47,350 nt of DNA from Acholeplasmataceae bacterium (GTDB taxonomy: Bacteria; Bacillota_I; Bacilli_A; Acholeplasmatales; Acholeplasmataceae). The stretch lies in the NCBI GenBank assembly GCA_018400755.1, contig JAGYLU010000009.1:1-47350 (forward strand), given 5' to 3'. The notes below the pieces were generated by a model. The model did no database searches. It saw only the letters and a list, made by a program, of their open reading frames with translations, and was not told the origin of the DNA. Position 1 is the first letter of the stretch; every line of letters begins with the position of its first letter. The translations under genes and the position numbers were made by a program. Shown here one piece after another: positions 34,226 to 43,134 of the stretch.

Positions 34226-35344
34226 ATGATCCAAGTCAAAGAAGTCAAAAACTTTCGTGACAGTTGGCGCTTTACGGAGTTTCCAAACAAATTATATCGC
34301 CACGTCGAACAATTTGTGCCCGCATTGTCCTTGGATGAGAGGCATGTCTTTGATATCAATCAGAATCCTGTCCATGAGTATTGTGAGAGTATCAGGTTCT
34401 TGGCATTTGAAGACAAGAAGATCGTTGGCCGGATTGGCGGCATCATCAACCATAAGATCAACGATCACTTCAATAAGAAGGAAGTCCGCTTCACCAGAAT
34501 CGACATGATCGATGACATCGAGGTCACGAAAGCCTTGATCGAGGCCGTCGCCGCGTGGGGAAAATCCAAAGGCATGGATCAGATGATTGGTCCGATCGGC
34601 TTCACCGATCTCGACCGTCAAGGGATGCTCATCGAAGGATTCGATCAACTGAACATGTTCATCACCATCTATAATCATCCTTATTACAAGGAACATCTTG
34701 AGACGCTTGGATTCCTAAAAGATGTCGATTGGGTTGAGAAAAAGATCATGTGGCCAACCGAGTTGCCGGACAAAGTCAAACGGGGCGCAGAGATCAGTCG
34801 TAAGCGCTATGGCTATCAGCTCATCAAACTGAATCGAAAAAAAGACCTCTACAAGTATGCTTATGACGCCTTCGATGTCTACAATGTCGCTTTCCAGTCG
34901 TTGTATGGTTTCTTTCCCATCACCCGCAAAGTCATGGACTACTACATCAAACAGATGATTTTGCTCGTTGACTTGAACTACTTATGGTTTGTTCTAGACA
35001 AAGACGGCAAAGTGGTTGCCATCACGATCATCATGCCTTCCCTTGCGATACCAAACAAGAAAAGCAATGGCAAGATCTTCCCGTTGGGCTGGTGGCGATT
35101 GCTTAGGGCGTCGAAACACCATGATGTTGTCGACCTTTACTTCATCGCCGTTTCCCCGGAACATCAAAACCGGGGCATCATCGCTTTGATGTGGGAAGAC
35201 TGCATTCCCTTTGGCATCAGTCGCGGCATCAAGTATGCCGAAAGTGGTCCTGAACTCGAAGGGAATCTTCAGATGCAAAATCAGTGGAAAGACTTTGCTT
35301 TTGAGGATCACAAGCGACGGCGTTGTTATACAAAACCAATCTGA
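34226..35344 (+). CDS. YghO-like GNAT-fold acyltransferase
   Basis: A 372-residue protein resembling the YghO group of GNAT-fold proteins: an N-terminal GNAT-like half and a C-terminal half with the acyl-CoA loop region VSPEHQNRGIIALMW (about 310-324). GPIGFTDLDRQGML (about 131-144) and the ESGPELEGN motif near the end are family-like. It is not a standard small acetyltransferase. The substrate is unknown. ATG 34226 follows AAAGGGG. It stands alone, divergent from tig and convergent with the aminotransferase, sharing a bidirectional terminator with it. Confidence 0.75.
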   Translation: MIQVKEVKNFRDSWRFTEFPNKLYRHVEQFVPALSLDERHVFDINQNPVHEYCESIRFLAFEDKKIVGRIGGIINHKINDHFNKKEVRFTRIDMIDDIEVTKALIEAVAAWGKSKGMDQMIGPIGFTDLDRQGMLIEGFDQLNMFITIYNHPYYKEHLETLGFLKDVDWVEKKIMWPTELPDKVKRGAEISRKRYGYQLIKLNRKKDLYKYAYDAFDVYNVAFQSLYGFFPITRKVMDYYIKQMILLVDLNYLWFVLDKDGKVVAITIIMPSLAIPNKKSNGKIFPLGWWRLLRASKHHDVVDLYFIAVSPEHQNRGIIALMWEDCIPFGISRGIKYAESGPELEGNLQMQNQWKDFAFEDHKRRRCYTKPI

Positions 35345-35346
35345 TG

Positions 35347-35371
35347 AAAAAAAGGACCCTCGGGTCCTTTT
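35347..35371. terminator. Bidirectional terminator
   Basis: Stem AAAAGGACC (35350-35358) / GGTCCTTTT (35363-35371), loop CTCG. TTTT closes the plus-strand copy and seven T the minus-strand copy, so it serves both the YghO-like gene and the aminotransferase. Confidence 0.9.
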
Positions 35372-35376
35372 CATGA

Positions 35377-36606
35377 TCAAAGCACATCCTTGATTCGTTT
35401 GGCCACCCCTGTGATCAACGTCAGGGGAATCGAACTGATTGCCAACCTGACCCCTTTGGGAACAGGAATGGTATAGATATGGATATCTTTGAGTTTGTCA
35501 AAGGCAACCTCGGGGTTATCGGTGGGAATGGTGATGAAAAAACCACCATGATAGGGATAAGTCTTGAGTCCTACGGTCTCGGCTTCACCTAGAAACAATG
35601 TGGCACGGGCTTTAAGCGCGGTGCGGGCGACCTTGAGTTCCTTCTTGAATTTATCCATGAGCATATCATTTGAGAACAGTCGATTGACGAGTTGGATGCC
35701 TGTCGATGGCGGACAACTCCATGTTGCCCGCGCGGTGAAAATCGCGCCTTGGTTGAAATCCTCGATATTCTCTGTCCGTTTTGACAAGGCGATCGCGGCT
35801 CCGACTCTGAGTCCATAAAGGGAAAAACTCTTTGACCCTGAGTAGGCGATGATGATCAAAATGTCCGTATAGACTTTCTTTAGAACATCAAAAAGCCGTC
35901 TGGAATCCTCTAGTGACTCGCCATCATAATCAATGTAGGCAAGATCATAGATCAAAACCACTTTCTTGCCCGCTTCAGCGACCCCATTCAAATACGCATA
36001 GATTCTCTCCCACTCTCCAATCGACAGTGTATAACCAGTGGGGTTATGGGCGGGATCATTGAACAGACAGACAAGTTTATCGCTATGTTCGAGGACTTTC
36101 TCACACGTCGTGATAAAGCCCTCAATATTGAAGAAATCACCATCGAACATCGGATAGGTCATGCTTGAACGATTGACACTTTTCAAGATGACCAGATAAT
36201 TGGTCCAGTAGATATCAGGCATGATCAGAGGCGTATGGTCATCAAGATAATTCAGAAACGTGTTATAAAGAGCCCCACTCGCGCCGGGAGAGGCGACGAC
36301 ACTGTGTTGAAAGTTGTTCTCAACCATCGATTGATAGGGTCCAAAGACCCAACGGTTGATGTTTTCTTTGAAATCAAGGCCACCAGATGTCGGCGCATAA
36401 CGAAAATGGGGATCGGCGGGAAGCTTGTTGATGATCTGGGTGATCGTCTTATATGCATAAAACGTGCCATCATCCTCATAAAGGGCCCCGACCGTGGCGT
36501 CGATGACATCATCATAGACATCTTTGGCCGCTTTGGCCTCGCGGGCAATCTGGAATGTGTCACCAGTCAGGATATTCGATTGTCGGTGTTTTGATAGATA
36601 ACTCAT
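35377..36606 (-). CDS. Class I aminotransferase (aspartate/aromatic type)
   Basis: A 409-residue PLP-dependent fold-type I aminotransferase. PLP contacts: FNDPAHNPTGY with Asn188, YDLAYIDYDG with Asp221 and Tyr224, and the Schiff-base Lys259 in SGSKSFSLYGLR, with a phosphate-binding Arg after it. The pattern is closest to aspartate/aromatic aminotransferases. The substrate cannot be fixed. ATG 36606 follows AAGGAGG. It is divergent from the P-loop protein at 36721 with overlapping promoters, so the two may be co-regulated. Confidence 0.9.
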   Translation of the reverse strand: MSYLSKHRQSNILTGDTFQIAREAKAAKDVYDDVIDATVGALYEDDGTFYAYKTITQIINKLPADPHFRYAPTSGGLDFKENINRWVFGPYQSMVENNFQHSVVASPGASGALYNTFLNYLDDHTPLIMPDIYWTNYLVILKSVNRSSMTYPMFDGDFFNIEGFITTCEKVLEHSDKLVCLFNDPAHNPTGYTLSIGEWERIYAYLNGVAEAGKKVVLIYDLAYIDYDGESLEDSRRLFDVLKKVYTDILIIIAYSGSKSFSLYGLRVGAAIALSKRTENIEDFNQGAIFTARATWSCPPSTGIQLVNRLFSNDMLMDKFKKELKVARTALKARATLFLGEAETVGLKTYPYHGGFFITIPTDNPEVAFDKLKDIHIYTIPVPKGVRLAISSIPLTLITGVAKRIKDVL

Positions 36607-36633
36607 AACGGCCTCCTTGTTTGTTCAACTGAC

Positions 36634-36642
36634 ATTATACCA
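36634..36642 (-). promoter_or_regulatory. Extended -10 promoter of the aminotransferase
   Basis: Minus strand TGGTATAAT (36642-36634), TG-N-TATAAT pattern, no good -35. Its -10 occupies the -35 zone of the divergent promoter. Confidence 0.6.
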
Positions 36643-36658
36643 AATGAAATCCCCATTG

Positions 36659-36667
36659 TGGTATAAT
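36659..36667 (+). promoter_or_regulatory. Extended -10 promoter of the P-loop protein gene
   Basis: Plus strand TGGTATAAT (36659-36667), the same nine bases as the divergent promoter 16 nt away. No consensus -35. Confidence 0.6.
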
Positions 36668-36720
36668 ACTCCTAATGATTGTTTCAAAGAGGTCGATTGA
36701 CACTCGGAAAGGGTGACATC

Positions 36721-38424
36721 ATGAAGAAATTTCATCTGACAGAGACGTATGCACTGATCAATTTCGATGCCACAAGTTGTAACTGCGAAGTCAGTCTGTT
36801 GGCATCAAGACCATTTGAGATGGTTTTGTACCGGTTTATCCATAACATGCGACAGACACATGATCCTTTGATGGAATCATTTAGAGGGATCAGAAAGACG
36901 ATGTTTCTTGATGCTTACAAACGACTCATGGTCTATGATTATGATATCCTTTTGAAACGTGATGAGGACCTTCTTCCCTTGTTGAAAGCAAGAAAGGCAT
37001 TTTACCGATTCACCGAAGCCTTCTATGATGACTGGCGCAAGCTCGAACGGTTCGGCGTGATTCCCAGCCATAAGGTCGATACCGAAAACAGCCGTCTGGT
37101 CACGACCACCGACCATTTCAATAGCATGGTGTTAAACCTTTACCGCAAAATCGCCCAGAACATCAAGGGTCAACCATTTCTGGTCTACAGACAGCTCCCC
37201 TCAGGGGTCAACGCCACCCTTTCCACGGTCTATCACCGTTTTTCCTATCATAAGGACTATGTGTCCTTGCAAAACATCAACTGTGTCTCCGGGGTCTTGT
37301 CAAGACCACCTTTCATGGTCTATTCAAAAGCCAACACAAGAAAAGGTCTCTTTCGGCCAATTGATCACAACCCTCTTCCAAAATTGTCCATCAACCGTCT
37401 TCATTACTTGAATTTTCCAGTGATGGTCGGCCCGTTGCTCGCCTTCGTCTTCATCCATCGTGATTTTTTGCATCATGGCGTCGCCCTTGCCAATCTCTTT
37501 GAACACGTCCCTTATCATCAGGTCAAGGATCAAAAGCCTGATCTGGTCTATGTCTATGGCATCAGGGAAAACGCATATGACGGCACGTATTATGTCGATC
37601 AGGACAATGATATCAACATCGGATTTGTCTCTAGAGATGACAAAAATGACTATTTCGGATACTTGAAGAAAATGATGCTGACGCTCCATAATGTCCACAT
37701 GCTTCGTCACGGCAAGCTTCCGATTCACGGCGCGATGGTTTCAATCACGCTCAAAGATCGGACCACGAGAAATATTGCTGTGATTGGCGATTCCGGAGCG
37801 GGTAAATCAGAAACCCTTGAGGCACTCAGGGTGATTTCCGGTAATTCGATCAGAGACATGCGCATCATCTTCGATGACATGGGTACCTTCTTCATGAAAA
37901 ACGGTCATGTCGTCGCCAACGGCACCGAGATTGGTGCCTTCGTCAGACTGGATGACCTCGACAGTGGTTATGCCTACCGTGAATTTGACCGGGCCATGTT
38001 TTTGAATCCTGACCAGACCAACGCCCGCGTTGTCCTGCCGGTCACGGACTATGACTTCATGATGGAAAACCACCCCATCGACATGGTGCTCTATGCCAAC
38101 AACTATCAGGAGAGTAACGATCCTTTGACTCTTTTTGACTCTGTTGATAACGCGATTGCGATCTTCAGGCGTGGCCGCCGTTTCGCCAAAGGCACGACTG
38201 CTGAGGAAGGACTTGTCGACAGTTACTTCGCGAATCCTTTCGGACCTGTCCAACACCAGACTTTGACAGAACCGATCCTGATTGATGTCTTTCATCAACT
38301 GGCTGCCTCAGGGGTCAAGATCGGCGAACTGAACACGCAACTCGCGATCACTGAAAGACGCTTCACTGGTCCTCAGGAAGCCGCGAAAAGATTATTGGAG
38401 GTCTTGGCGACGTCCTCGACATAA
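36721..38424 (+). CDS. HPr-kinase/PEPCK-superfamily P-loop protein of unknown function
   Basis: A 567-residue cytoplasmic protein. The last 240 residues resemble the catalytic domain of HPr kinase/phosphorylase: PIHGAMVSI with His336, the P-loop GDSGAGKSE (356-364) and the acidic pair FDDM (Asp385-Asp386). HPr kinases have closely similar HG, GDSGxGKSE and DD elements. True HPrK is about 310 residues with a different N-domain, and classical PEPCK has a different P-loop, so this is a distinct member. The N-terminal 330 residues are mixed helix/strand with no recognised domain. The frame opens at 36679, but ATG 36721 follows AAGGGTGACATC. Kinase of a protein such as HPr, or a PEPCK-like enzyme, are both open. 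Ends in a strong terminator. Confidence 0.7.
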   Translation: MKKFHLTETYALINFDATSCNCEVSLLASRPFEMVLYRFIHNMRQTHDPLMESFRGIRKTMFLDAYKRLMVYDYDILLKRDEDLLPLLKARKAFYRFTEAFYDDWRKLERFGVIPSHKVDTENSRLVTTTDHFNSMVLNLYRKIAQNIKGQPFLVYRQLPSGVNATLSTVYHRFSYHKDYVSLQNINCVSGVLSRPPFMVYSKANTRKGLFRPIDHNPLPKLSINRLHYLNFPVMVGPLLAFVFIHRDFLHHGVALANLFEHVPYHQVKDQKPDLVYVYGIRENAYDGTYYVDQDNDINIGFVSRDDKNDYFGYLKKMMLTLHNVHMLRHGKLPIHGAMVSITLKDRTTRNIAVIGDSGAGKSETLEALRVISGNSIRDMRIIFDDMGTFFMKNGHVVANGTEIGAFVRLDDLDSGYAYREFDRAMFLNPDQTNARVVLPVTDYDFMMENHPIDMVLYANNYQESNDPLTLFDSVDNAIAIFRRGRRFAKGTTAEEGLVDSYFANPFGPVQHQTLTEPILIDVFHQLAASGVKIGELNTQLAITERRFTGPQEAAKRLLEVLATSST

Positions 38425-38461
38425 ACATAGCGGAGGGCATGTGCCTTCCGCTATGTTTTTC
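38425..38461 (+). terminator. Rho-independent terminator of the P-loop protein gene
   Basis: 14 bp stem ACATAGCGGAGGGC (38425-38438) / GCCTTCCGCTATGT (38443-38456), one G-U pair, then TTTTTC. It also lies just beyond the ilvE stop, but the minus-strand T-tract is poor. Confidence 0.9.
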
Positions 38462-39461
38462 ATATTTTGAGGGTCCAATGATCAAAGTCAGGCACATCAC
38501 CGAACTGGATGCCGGTTAACAGCTCATAGAGCTTTTTGGTTGTCTTTCCGATCGTCTCATGGGCGGGAAAGACATGTTTTTTACCGTGATGGGTGATGGA
38601 GGCAATCGGCGTGATGATCGCGGCAGTGCCACAAGCCCCCGCTTCCTCAAGGTGGTCAAGGTGGTCGATCAGGATGTCATCACGACTGATGGGCATATGA
38701 AGCACATGTTCTGCAATCGTCATCAATGACATATTGGTGATGCTTTTCAAAATGGATGGTGAGGTCGGGGTCAGATAGGTGCCGTCCTTGGTGATTGCGA
38801 AGAAGTTCGCGGCCCCGACTTCCTCAATCTTGGTATGACTGATGGGGTCCAAGAACAACGCATCCGCGTAACCCATCTGTTTGGCGCGGGATTGGACCAT
38901 GAGACTGGCAGCGTAATTACCGCCAACTTTGACGTGGCCGGTGCCATTGGGCGCGGCCCGGTCAACATCTGAGACAATCACGTCAACTGGTTTGGACGCG
39001 GGTCCAAAATAGGTTCCAACCGGCACACAGACGATGCCAAACAAGTACTCATTGGACGGTTTCAGACCCAGGTTATGACCAATTCCGATCATATAGGGTC
39101 TGATATAAAGGGTCGCCCTTGAGTCGTGGGGAGGCACAAAGTCGATGTTGGCACGCACCGTATTGATGACCGCACGCACAAAGACCTCTTCGTCGATGGC
39201 GGGCATCATAATCCTCTCGCACGTCATCTTGAACCGTTTGGCATTCTCATAGGGGCGAAATAGCTGGACATCGCCGTCAGGACGGCGGTAGGCTTTCATG
39301 CCTTCAAAGGCTTCCTGTCCATAATGAAGCGATGTCGACATCTTTGAGAGCGTGAGCGTATCATCAGTGACGAGTTGTCCTTCATCCCACGCACCATCTT
39401 TGTAGTAGGACACAAAATTGACATGTGTCTTTGTATAAGCAAACCCATACTTTTTTTCCAT
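38460..39461 (-). CDS. ilvE: Branched-chain amino acid aminotransferase
   Basis: A 333-residue fold-type IV PLP enzyme transaminating Leu, Ile and Val with 2-oxoglutarate. The Schiff-base Lys178 sits in GHVKVGGNYAAS; LHYGQEAFEGMKAYR (about 46-60) and the EEVGAANFF segment are typical of class IV BCATs. Upstream in-frame codons to 39569 overlap the membrane-protein gene; GGAGG lies 5 nt before ATG 39461, which is chosen over ATG 39464. It follows the YwaF-like gene by 28 nt and likely shares its promoter. Other valine/leucine biosynthesis genes are absent nearby, so it may serve catabolism or salvage. Confidence 0.95.
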   Translation of the reverse strand: MEKKYGFAYTKTHVNFVSYYKDGAWDEGQLVTDDTLTLSKMSTSLHYGQEAFEGMKAYRRPDGDVQLFRPYENAKRFKMTCERIMMPAIDEEVFVRAVINTVRANIDFVPPHDSRATLYIRPYMIGIGHNLGLKPSNEYLFGIVCVPVGTYFGPASKPVDVIVSDVDRAAPNGTGHVKVGGNYAASLMVQSRAKQMGYADALFLDPISHTKIEEVGAANFFAITKDGTYLTPTSPSILKSITNMSLMTIAEHVLHMPISRDDILIDHLDHLEEAGACGTAAIITPIASITHHGKKHVFPAHETIGKTTKKLYELLTGIQFGDVPDFDHWTLKI

Positions 39462-39489
39462 CATAGCCTCCGTATCAACATTTGATATG

Positions 39490-40362
39490 CTATCGCTTAA
39501 CCGGTTTGAGGTGAGAAAACAGTTTTTCAAAGAACTCTCTGGTGTTGTCGCGGTCATAGATCGCGACAAACATCAACGAGAGTGCTGTCGCATAAATAAA
39601 GACAGGAAGAATCATCCATAACACAGGCCAACTGAAGGCCTCTTTTGTCACAGGGTGCACAAGCAGAAACGATGGGACCAAAATGAGCAGGATGTTACCG
39701 GCATTCCTAAACGTACTCGACAGTCCAAAAATGAGAGACGGGTTACGTCCTTCGGGATTGTAGAGGTCTTCTTTCGGGACCCATCCGATCTTAGTCAAGA
39801 CCAGTTCGTTGACATAGATCAGGAAAAACACTGAAATCAGGATTATTGGCGGTCTGAGGACCCGTTTGATCGATATCGTGTGCATCTGGAAGTGCATCAT
39901 CGCAAATGGCACTGCGAAAAGGAGCCAATGGGAAAGATAGAAACGGATGACTTCAAAGGAGAAGGCATGTTTCAAACCGACATACGCACCATCAAATTGA
40001 TCAGAGATGGCGTTTGCAGGATACATGAAAGCCAAAAGGCCACTCATGATGCCGGCCATGACCATGTAATCCTTCAAGGTCTTGTTCTTTGTCAGAAAGA
40101 CAATCGGAAAAAACACAGTGCTCACGGCACAGATGTTTTCAAGGGATAGTTTCCTAAGGGGATAATCGAGGTCATGATAAGGCGGCAAGAACACTTTGAA
40201 CACATGCAGGATGAGTCCGCCGATCAACATGCCAAAAAGAAGGTGTCTCTTTTGATGGTCTTTGAGTTGTCCGAGCACTTTGATCAGAAGCAACGTCATC
40301 AGTGCGCCAAACAACAAGTAAATGAAGTAATAGGTGTTTCCGACTCTGACAACAGGCATCAT
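39490..40362 (-). CDS. YwaF-like integral membrane protein
   Basis: A 290-residue protein with 7-8 hydrophobic helices, resembling the YwaF/TIGR02206 family: paired helices, a conserved HxxxFPP-like HVFKVFLPP loop (about 53-61) and the aromatic YPANAISDQFDGAY loop. The function of the family is not established. ATG-ATG at 40362 follows GGAGTG. First gene of a two-gene unit with ilvE, behind a strong promoter. Confidence 0.7.
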   Translation of the reverse strand: MMPVVRVGNTYYFIYLLFGALMTLLLIKVLGQLKDHQKRHLLFGMLIGGLILHVFKVFLPPYHDLDYPLRKLSLENICAVSTVFFPIVFLTKNKTLKDYMVMAGIMSGLLAFMYPANAISDQFDGAYVGLKHAFSFEVIRFYLSHWLLFAVPFAMMHFQMHTISIKRVLRPPIILISVFFLIYVNELVLTKIGWVPKEDLYNPEGRNPSLIFGLSSTFRNAGNILLILVPSFLLVHPVTKEAFSWPVLWMILPVFIYATALSLMFVAIYDRDNTREFFEKLFSHLKPVKR

Positions 40363-40397
40363 AGGTCACACTCCAATGAAACGGTCTTTACGTTGCC

Positions 40398-40426
40398 ATT
40401 ATAGCACGCATCACGGCAATTGTCAT
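40398..40426 (-). promoter_or_regulatory. Promoter of the YwaF-like gene and ilvE
   Basis: Minus strand: ATGACA (40426-40421), 17 nt spacer, TATAAT (40403-40398), with TGC just before the -10 (extended -10). Confidence 0.8.
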
Positions 40427-40430
40427 GTGC

Positions 40431-42182
40431 TCAAACCTCTTCAAAGAGGGCAATGACTTCTTCGATGTCATCTTTGATGACTGATAGCGATGCCTGCCAG
40501 AATGCTTGTCCGGTGACATCGATGGCCATGGTGGCGGCAACATCCTCGACATCCGCGGCGGTTGTCATGTGCAACAAGGTGTCATAAGAACGGACAAATC
40601 TTTCGGGATCCTTTTGATAAAGGGCATAGAGACCTTTGCCAAAAAGAAGACCAAACGCGTATGGAAAATTGTAGAAATTCAGTCCGGCACTGTAATAATG
40701 GGGTTTGTTCAACCACATATAGGGATTGAGAGACTGATGGTCAAGACCCGCGCCATAGGCTTCTTTCTGGGCGTCTTCCATCATGCGATTGAGCTGATGT
40801 TTCGAGATTGGACCATGGGCCAAGGCCATCAGTTCGGTTTCAAAGAGATAACGTGAAAGAATGTCGATGATGACTTGCGTATCACCTTGCAAGGCATTCT
40901 CAAGGACGGCGAGTCGAACCGTTTTTTGAGTGACCTTTGACAACAGGTGGTTGTTCACGATCGCTTCTGAGAAGATCGAGGCGGTTTCGGCAAGTGGCAT
41001 CGGATAACCCCATTTGAGGGGGGTGTTCTTGCTGATGACCTCCCCGTGATAGCCGTGACCGAGCTCATGGGCGAGGGTCAGGACATCGGAAAGCGAGCCG
41101 GTGAAGTTGGTGAGAATCCGGCTTTGGCCGATTTGTGGCTGATTGCTGCAAAACGCGCCACCGCGCTTTCCTTTCTTGGGATGGACATCGATCCAGTTCT
41201 CCTTGAAGGCGCGAGTCGCGAAATCGCCCAATGCCTTTGAGAATCCATAGAAGGCATCCTTGATGATGGCTTGGGCTTCTTCGTAGGTATAAGTGACATC
41301 GGCTTTTCCAACCGGTGCGAACAGATCATAAAAAGGGAGTGCGTCCGCATTTGAGAGATATCGGGCTTTGGCCCTCAGATAACGTTCAAAGACGGGTCTG
41401 AAGGCTTTCATCTCATGAATCATGGCATCGAGACTTGTTTTTGAGAGGCGAGATTGGAACAAAGTCTTCTCAAGAGGACTCTCATACCCTCGTTTTTTAG
41501 ACATCATGACCACTTCACGCTTGATATTTGACAAGGCCAGCGCGACTGCGTCATCAATTTGTTTATAGGCATCTAGTTCGGCGTGGTAGGCATCCTTACG
41601 GACGTCAGGGTCGTTGTCATAGGCGAGATTGCGGACTTCCGGCAGGGTGATGGTCTTGTCACGGTAATGGACGGATACGTTTGCGGTCAAGAGACCTTGA
41701 AGTTGGGACCAGCCTGAAGAGGCCAGCTCACGCATGCCTGAGTAGAGGAGTTCCTCATCTTCTGAGAGCAGGTGTGAGGCATCCTGAGCGTCCCTTTTGA
41801 GGCTGTAAAGGTGATCGTTGATGCGCTGACTTAGGGATGCGAGGCGATCGAGATCGAGGGTCTCGAGATGTCTTTCGAAGATGACATCCTCTTTGGTTGA
41901 TTTTCTAAAGATCGCTTGCAAGCGGGCAAGGTGCTTTGGGGCTTCGGCATGGGTGACATCGGTTGCCATCGTCAGGGATGCGAAACTAGACAATTGACGG
42001 GCCAGGATGGTTGTCTTCTCACCAAGGCTCAACAACGATTCAATCAATTGGATGTCATCGATCGAACCGATTGACCTGATCAGGGCGATCCGTTCATCAA
42101 TCAATTGTTCAAGCGTTGACATGTCTTTTTGATAAATCTCATCAAAGCCTTTGTATAGATCATCTAAATTCCAGGTGTTCAT
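40431..42182 (-). CDS. pepF: Oligoendopeptidase F family (M3B)
   Basis: A 583-residue zinc metallopeptidase that cuts short peptides in the cytoplasm. The zinc motif HELGH is at 372-376 (His372, Glu373, His376), with the third ligand Glu in the following LAETASIFSEA helix (about 396-406). An N-terminal helical domain covers about 1-190, as in the PepF/M3B group. ATG 42182 follows AAGGAGG and overlaps manA by 23 nt. It is the last gene of a five-gene unit; only a small 5 bp hairpin follows the stop. Confidence 0.95.
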   Translation of the reverse strand: MNTWNLDDLYKGFDEIYQKDMSTLEQLIDERIALIRSIGSIDDIQLIESLLSLGEKTTILARQLSSFASLTMATDVTHAEAPKHLARLQAIFRKSTKEDVIFERHLETLDLDRLASLSQRINDHLYSLKRDAQDASHLLSEDEELLYSGMRELASSGWSQLQGLLTANVSVHYRDKTITLPEVRNLAYDNDPDVRKDAYHAELDAYKQIDDAVALALSNIKREVVMMSKKRGYESPLEKTLFQSRLSKTSLDAMIHEMKAFRPVFERYLRAKARYLSNADALPFYDLFAPVGKADVTYTYEEAQAIIKDAFYGFSKALGDFATRAFKENWIDVHPKKGKRGGAFCSNQPQIGQSRILTNFTGSLSDVLTLAHELGHGYHGEVISKNTPLKWGYPMPLAETASIFSEAIVNNHLLSKVTQKTVRLAVLENALQGDTQVIIDILSRYLFETELMALAHGPISKHQLNRMMEDAQKEAYGAGLDHQSLNPYMWLNKPHYYSAGLNFYNFPYAFGLLFGKGLYALYQKDPERFVRSYDTLLHMTTAADVEDVAATMAIDVTGQAFWQASLSVIKDDIEEVIALFEEV

Positions 42183-43134
42183 GGGGGAATGCCTCCTTGT
42201 TTTTATGATGGGGTGTCGATATGATCCATGTGGCGTGACCTTCGATCACAACCTCGTTTGTGAGGATGGTTTTGATCAGATGGTCGCCCTTCGTGAAAGG
42301 TGAGCCATTGATCAGACCCTTTCCTTCAAGACAACTCATCAACAAAAACCGTTCATGAGTGATTGAAAGTTTCTCTTCAACCACACACTCATACAACTCA
42401 AAATATGCGTTGTTGATGTGTCTTGTGATGGTTGCATGAGAACTTTTAATGATTTGCTTGCTGGTGATGACCTCCTGATGGGGAATGGTGGTAACCAAGA
42501 GTGCGTCCTCGAGATGAAGATCGCGCTTCTTGCCGGAGGCATCCTTTCTGTCATAATCGTAGAGTCGGTAAGTGACATCGGAGGATTGTTGGGTTTCTAG
42601 GACCATGGTGTTTTTGAGTATGGCATGGACCGTCCCGGCGGGTACGTCGATGACGTCGCCTTGCTTGATGGGCTGCTGGATCAAAAGGTCATCATAGCGA
42701 CCTTCCTTGATCAGTTTCTCAAAACATGCTTTTGAGGATGCGCGGTGTCCTAGAATCACCGCGCCATCAGGATCTGTCTTTAAGACATACCAACATTCAC
42801 TCTTTCCGGGCACCCATTGGTGGTTTACGATCCGGTCTTTGGGATGGACTTGGACACTCAAATCCGCTTTGGCATCAAGCAGCTTCACCAGAAGGGGGAA
42901 CTGCTCACCATAGCCATCACCAAAGAGGTGCCGTTCTACCAGATAGAGCACATCAAGAGCCATGCCGTCATAAGGTCCACCTTTGACGGTTGAAGGGCCA
43001 TTTGGATGGGCACTGATACACCAGCATTCGCCGGTGTTCTGGTCAGGAATCTCATATCCAAAAAGATCTTTGAGACCCGTACCGCCCCAAATCCGATGTT
43101 TGAAAACAGGGGTCATAAACAAAAGGTCGCTCAT
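42160..43134 (-). CDS. manA: Mannose-6-phosphate isomerase, class I
   Basis: A 324-residue cupin-type zinc enzyme interconverting fructose 6-phosphate and mannose 6-phosphate. Zinc ligands are in SVQVHPKD (Gln/His, about 93-100) and GKSECWY (Glu, about 110), with the later His in GTVHAIL (about 168). The catalytic Arg region TYRLYDYDRKD follows. ATG 43137 is in frame, but ATG 43134 has AGGAG at better spacing. It overlaps the hydrolase stop and pepF start. It would feed mannose 6-phosphate to a phosphohexomutase such as the one at 3714. Confidence 0.93.
   Translation of the reverse strand: MSDLLFMTPVFKHRIWGGTGLKDLFGYEIPDQNTGECWCISAHPNGPSTVKGGPYDGMALDVLYLVERHLFGDGYGEQFPLLVKLLDAKADLSVQVHPKDRIVNHQWVPGKSECWYVLKTDPDGAVILGHRASSKACFEKLIKEGRYDDLLIQQPIKQGDVIDVPAGTVHAILKNTMVLETQQSSDVTYRLYDYDRKDASGKKRDLHLEDALLVTTIPHQEVITSKQIIKSSHATITRHINNAYFELYECVVEEKLSITHERFLLMSCLEGKGLINGSPFTKGDHLIKTILTNEVVIEGHATWIISTPHHKNKEAFPHEHLEFR

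Noticed and set aside
36679-36720. N-terminal extension of the P-loop protein
   Set aside because: It begins 12 nt after its own -10 box without a ribosome binding site; ATG 36721 has AAGGGTGACATC before it.
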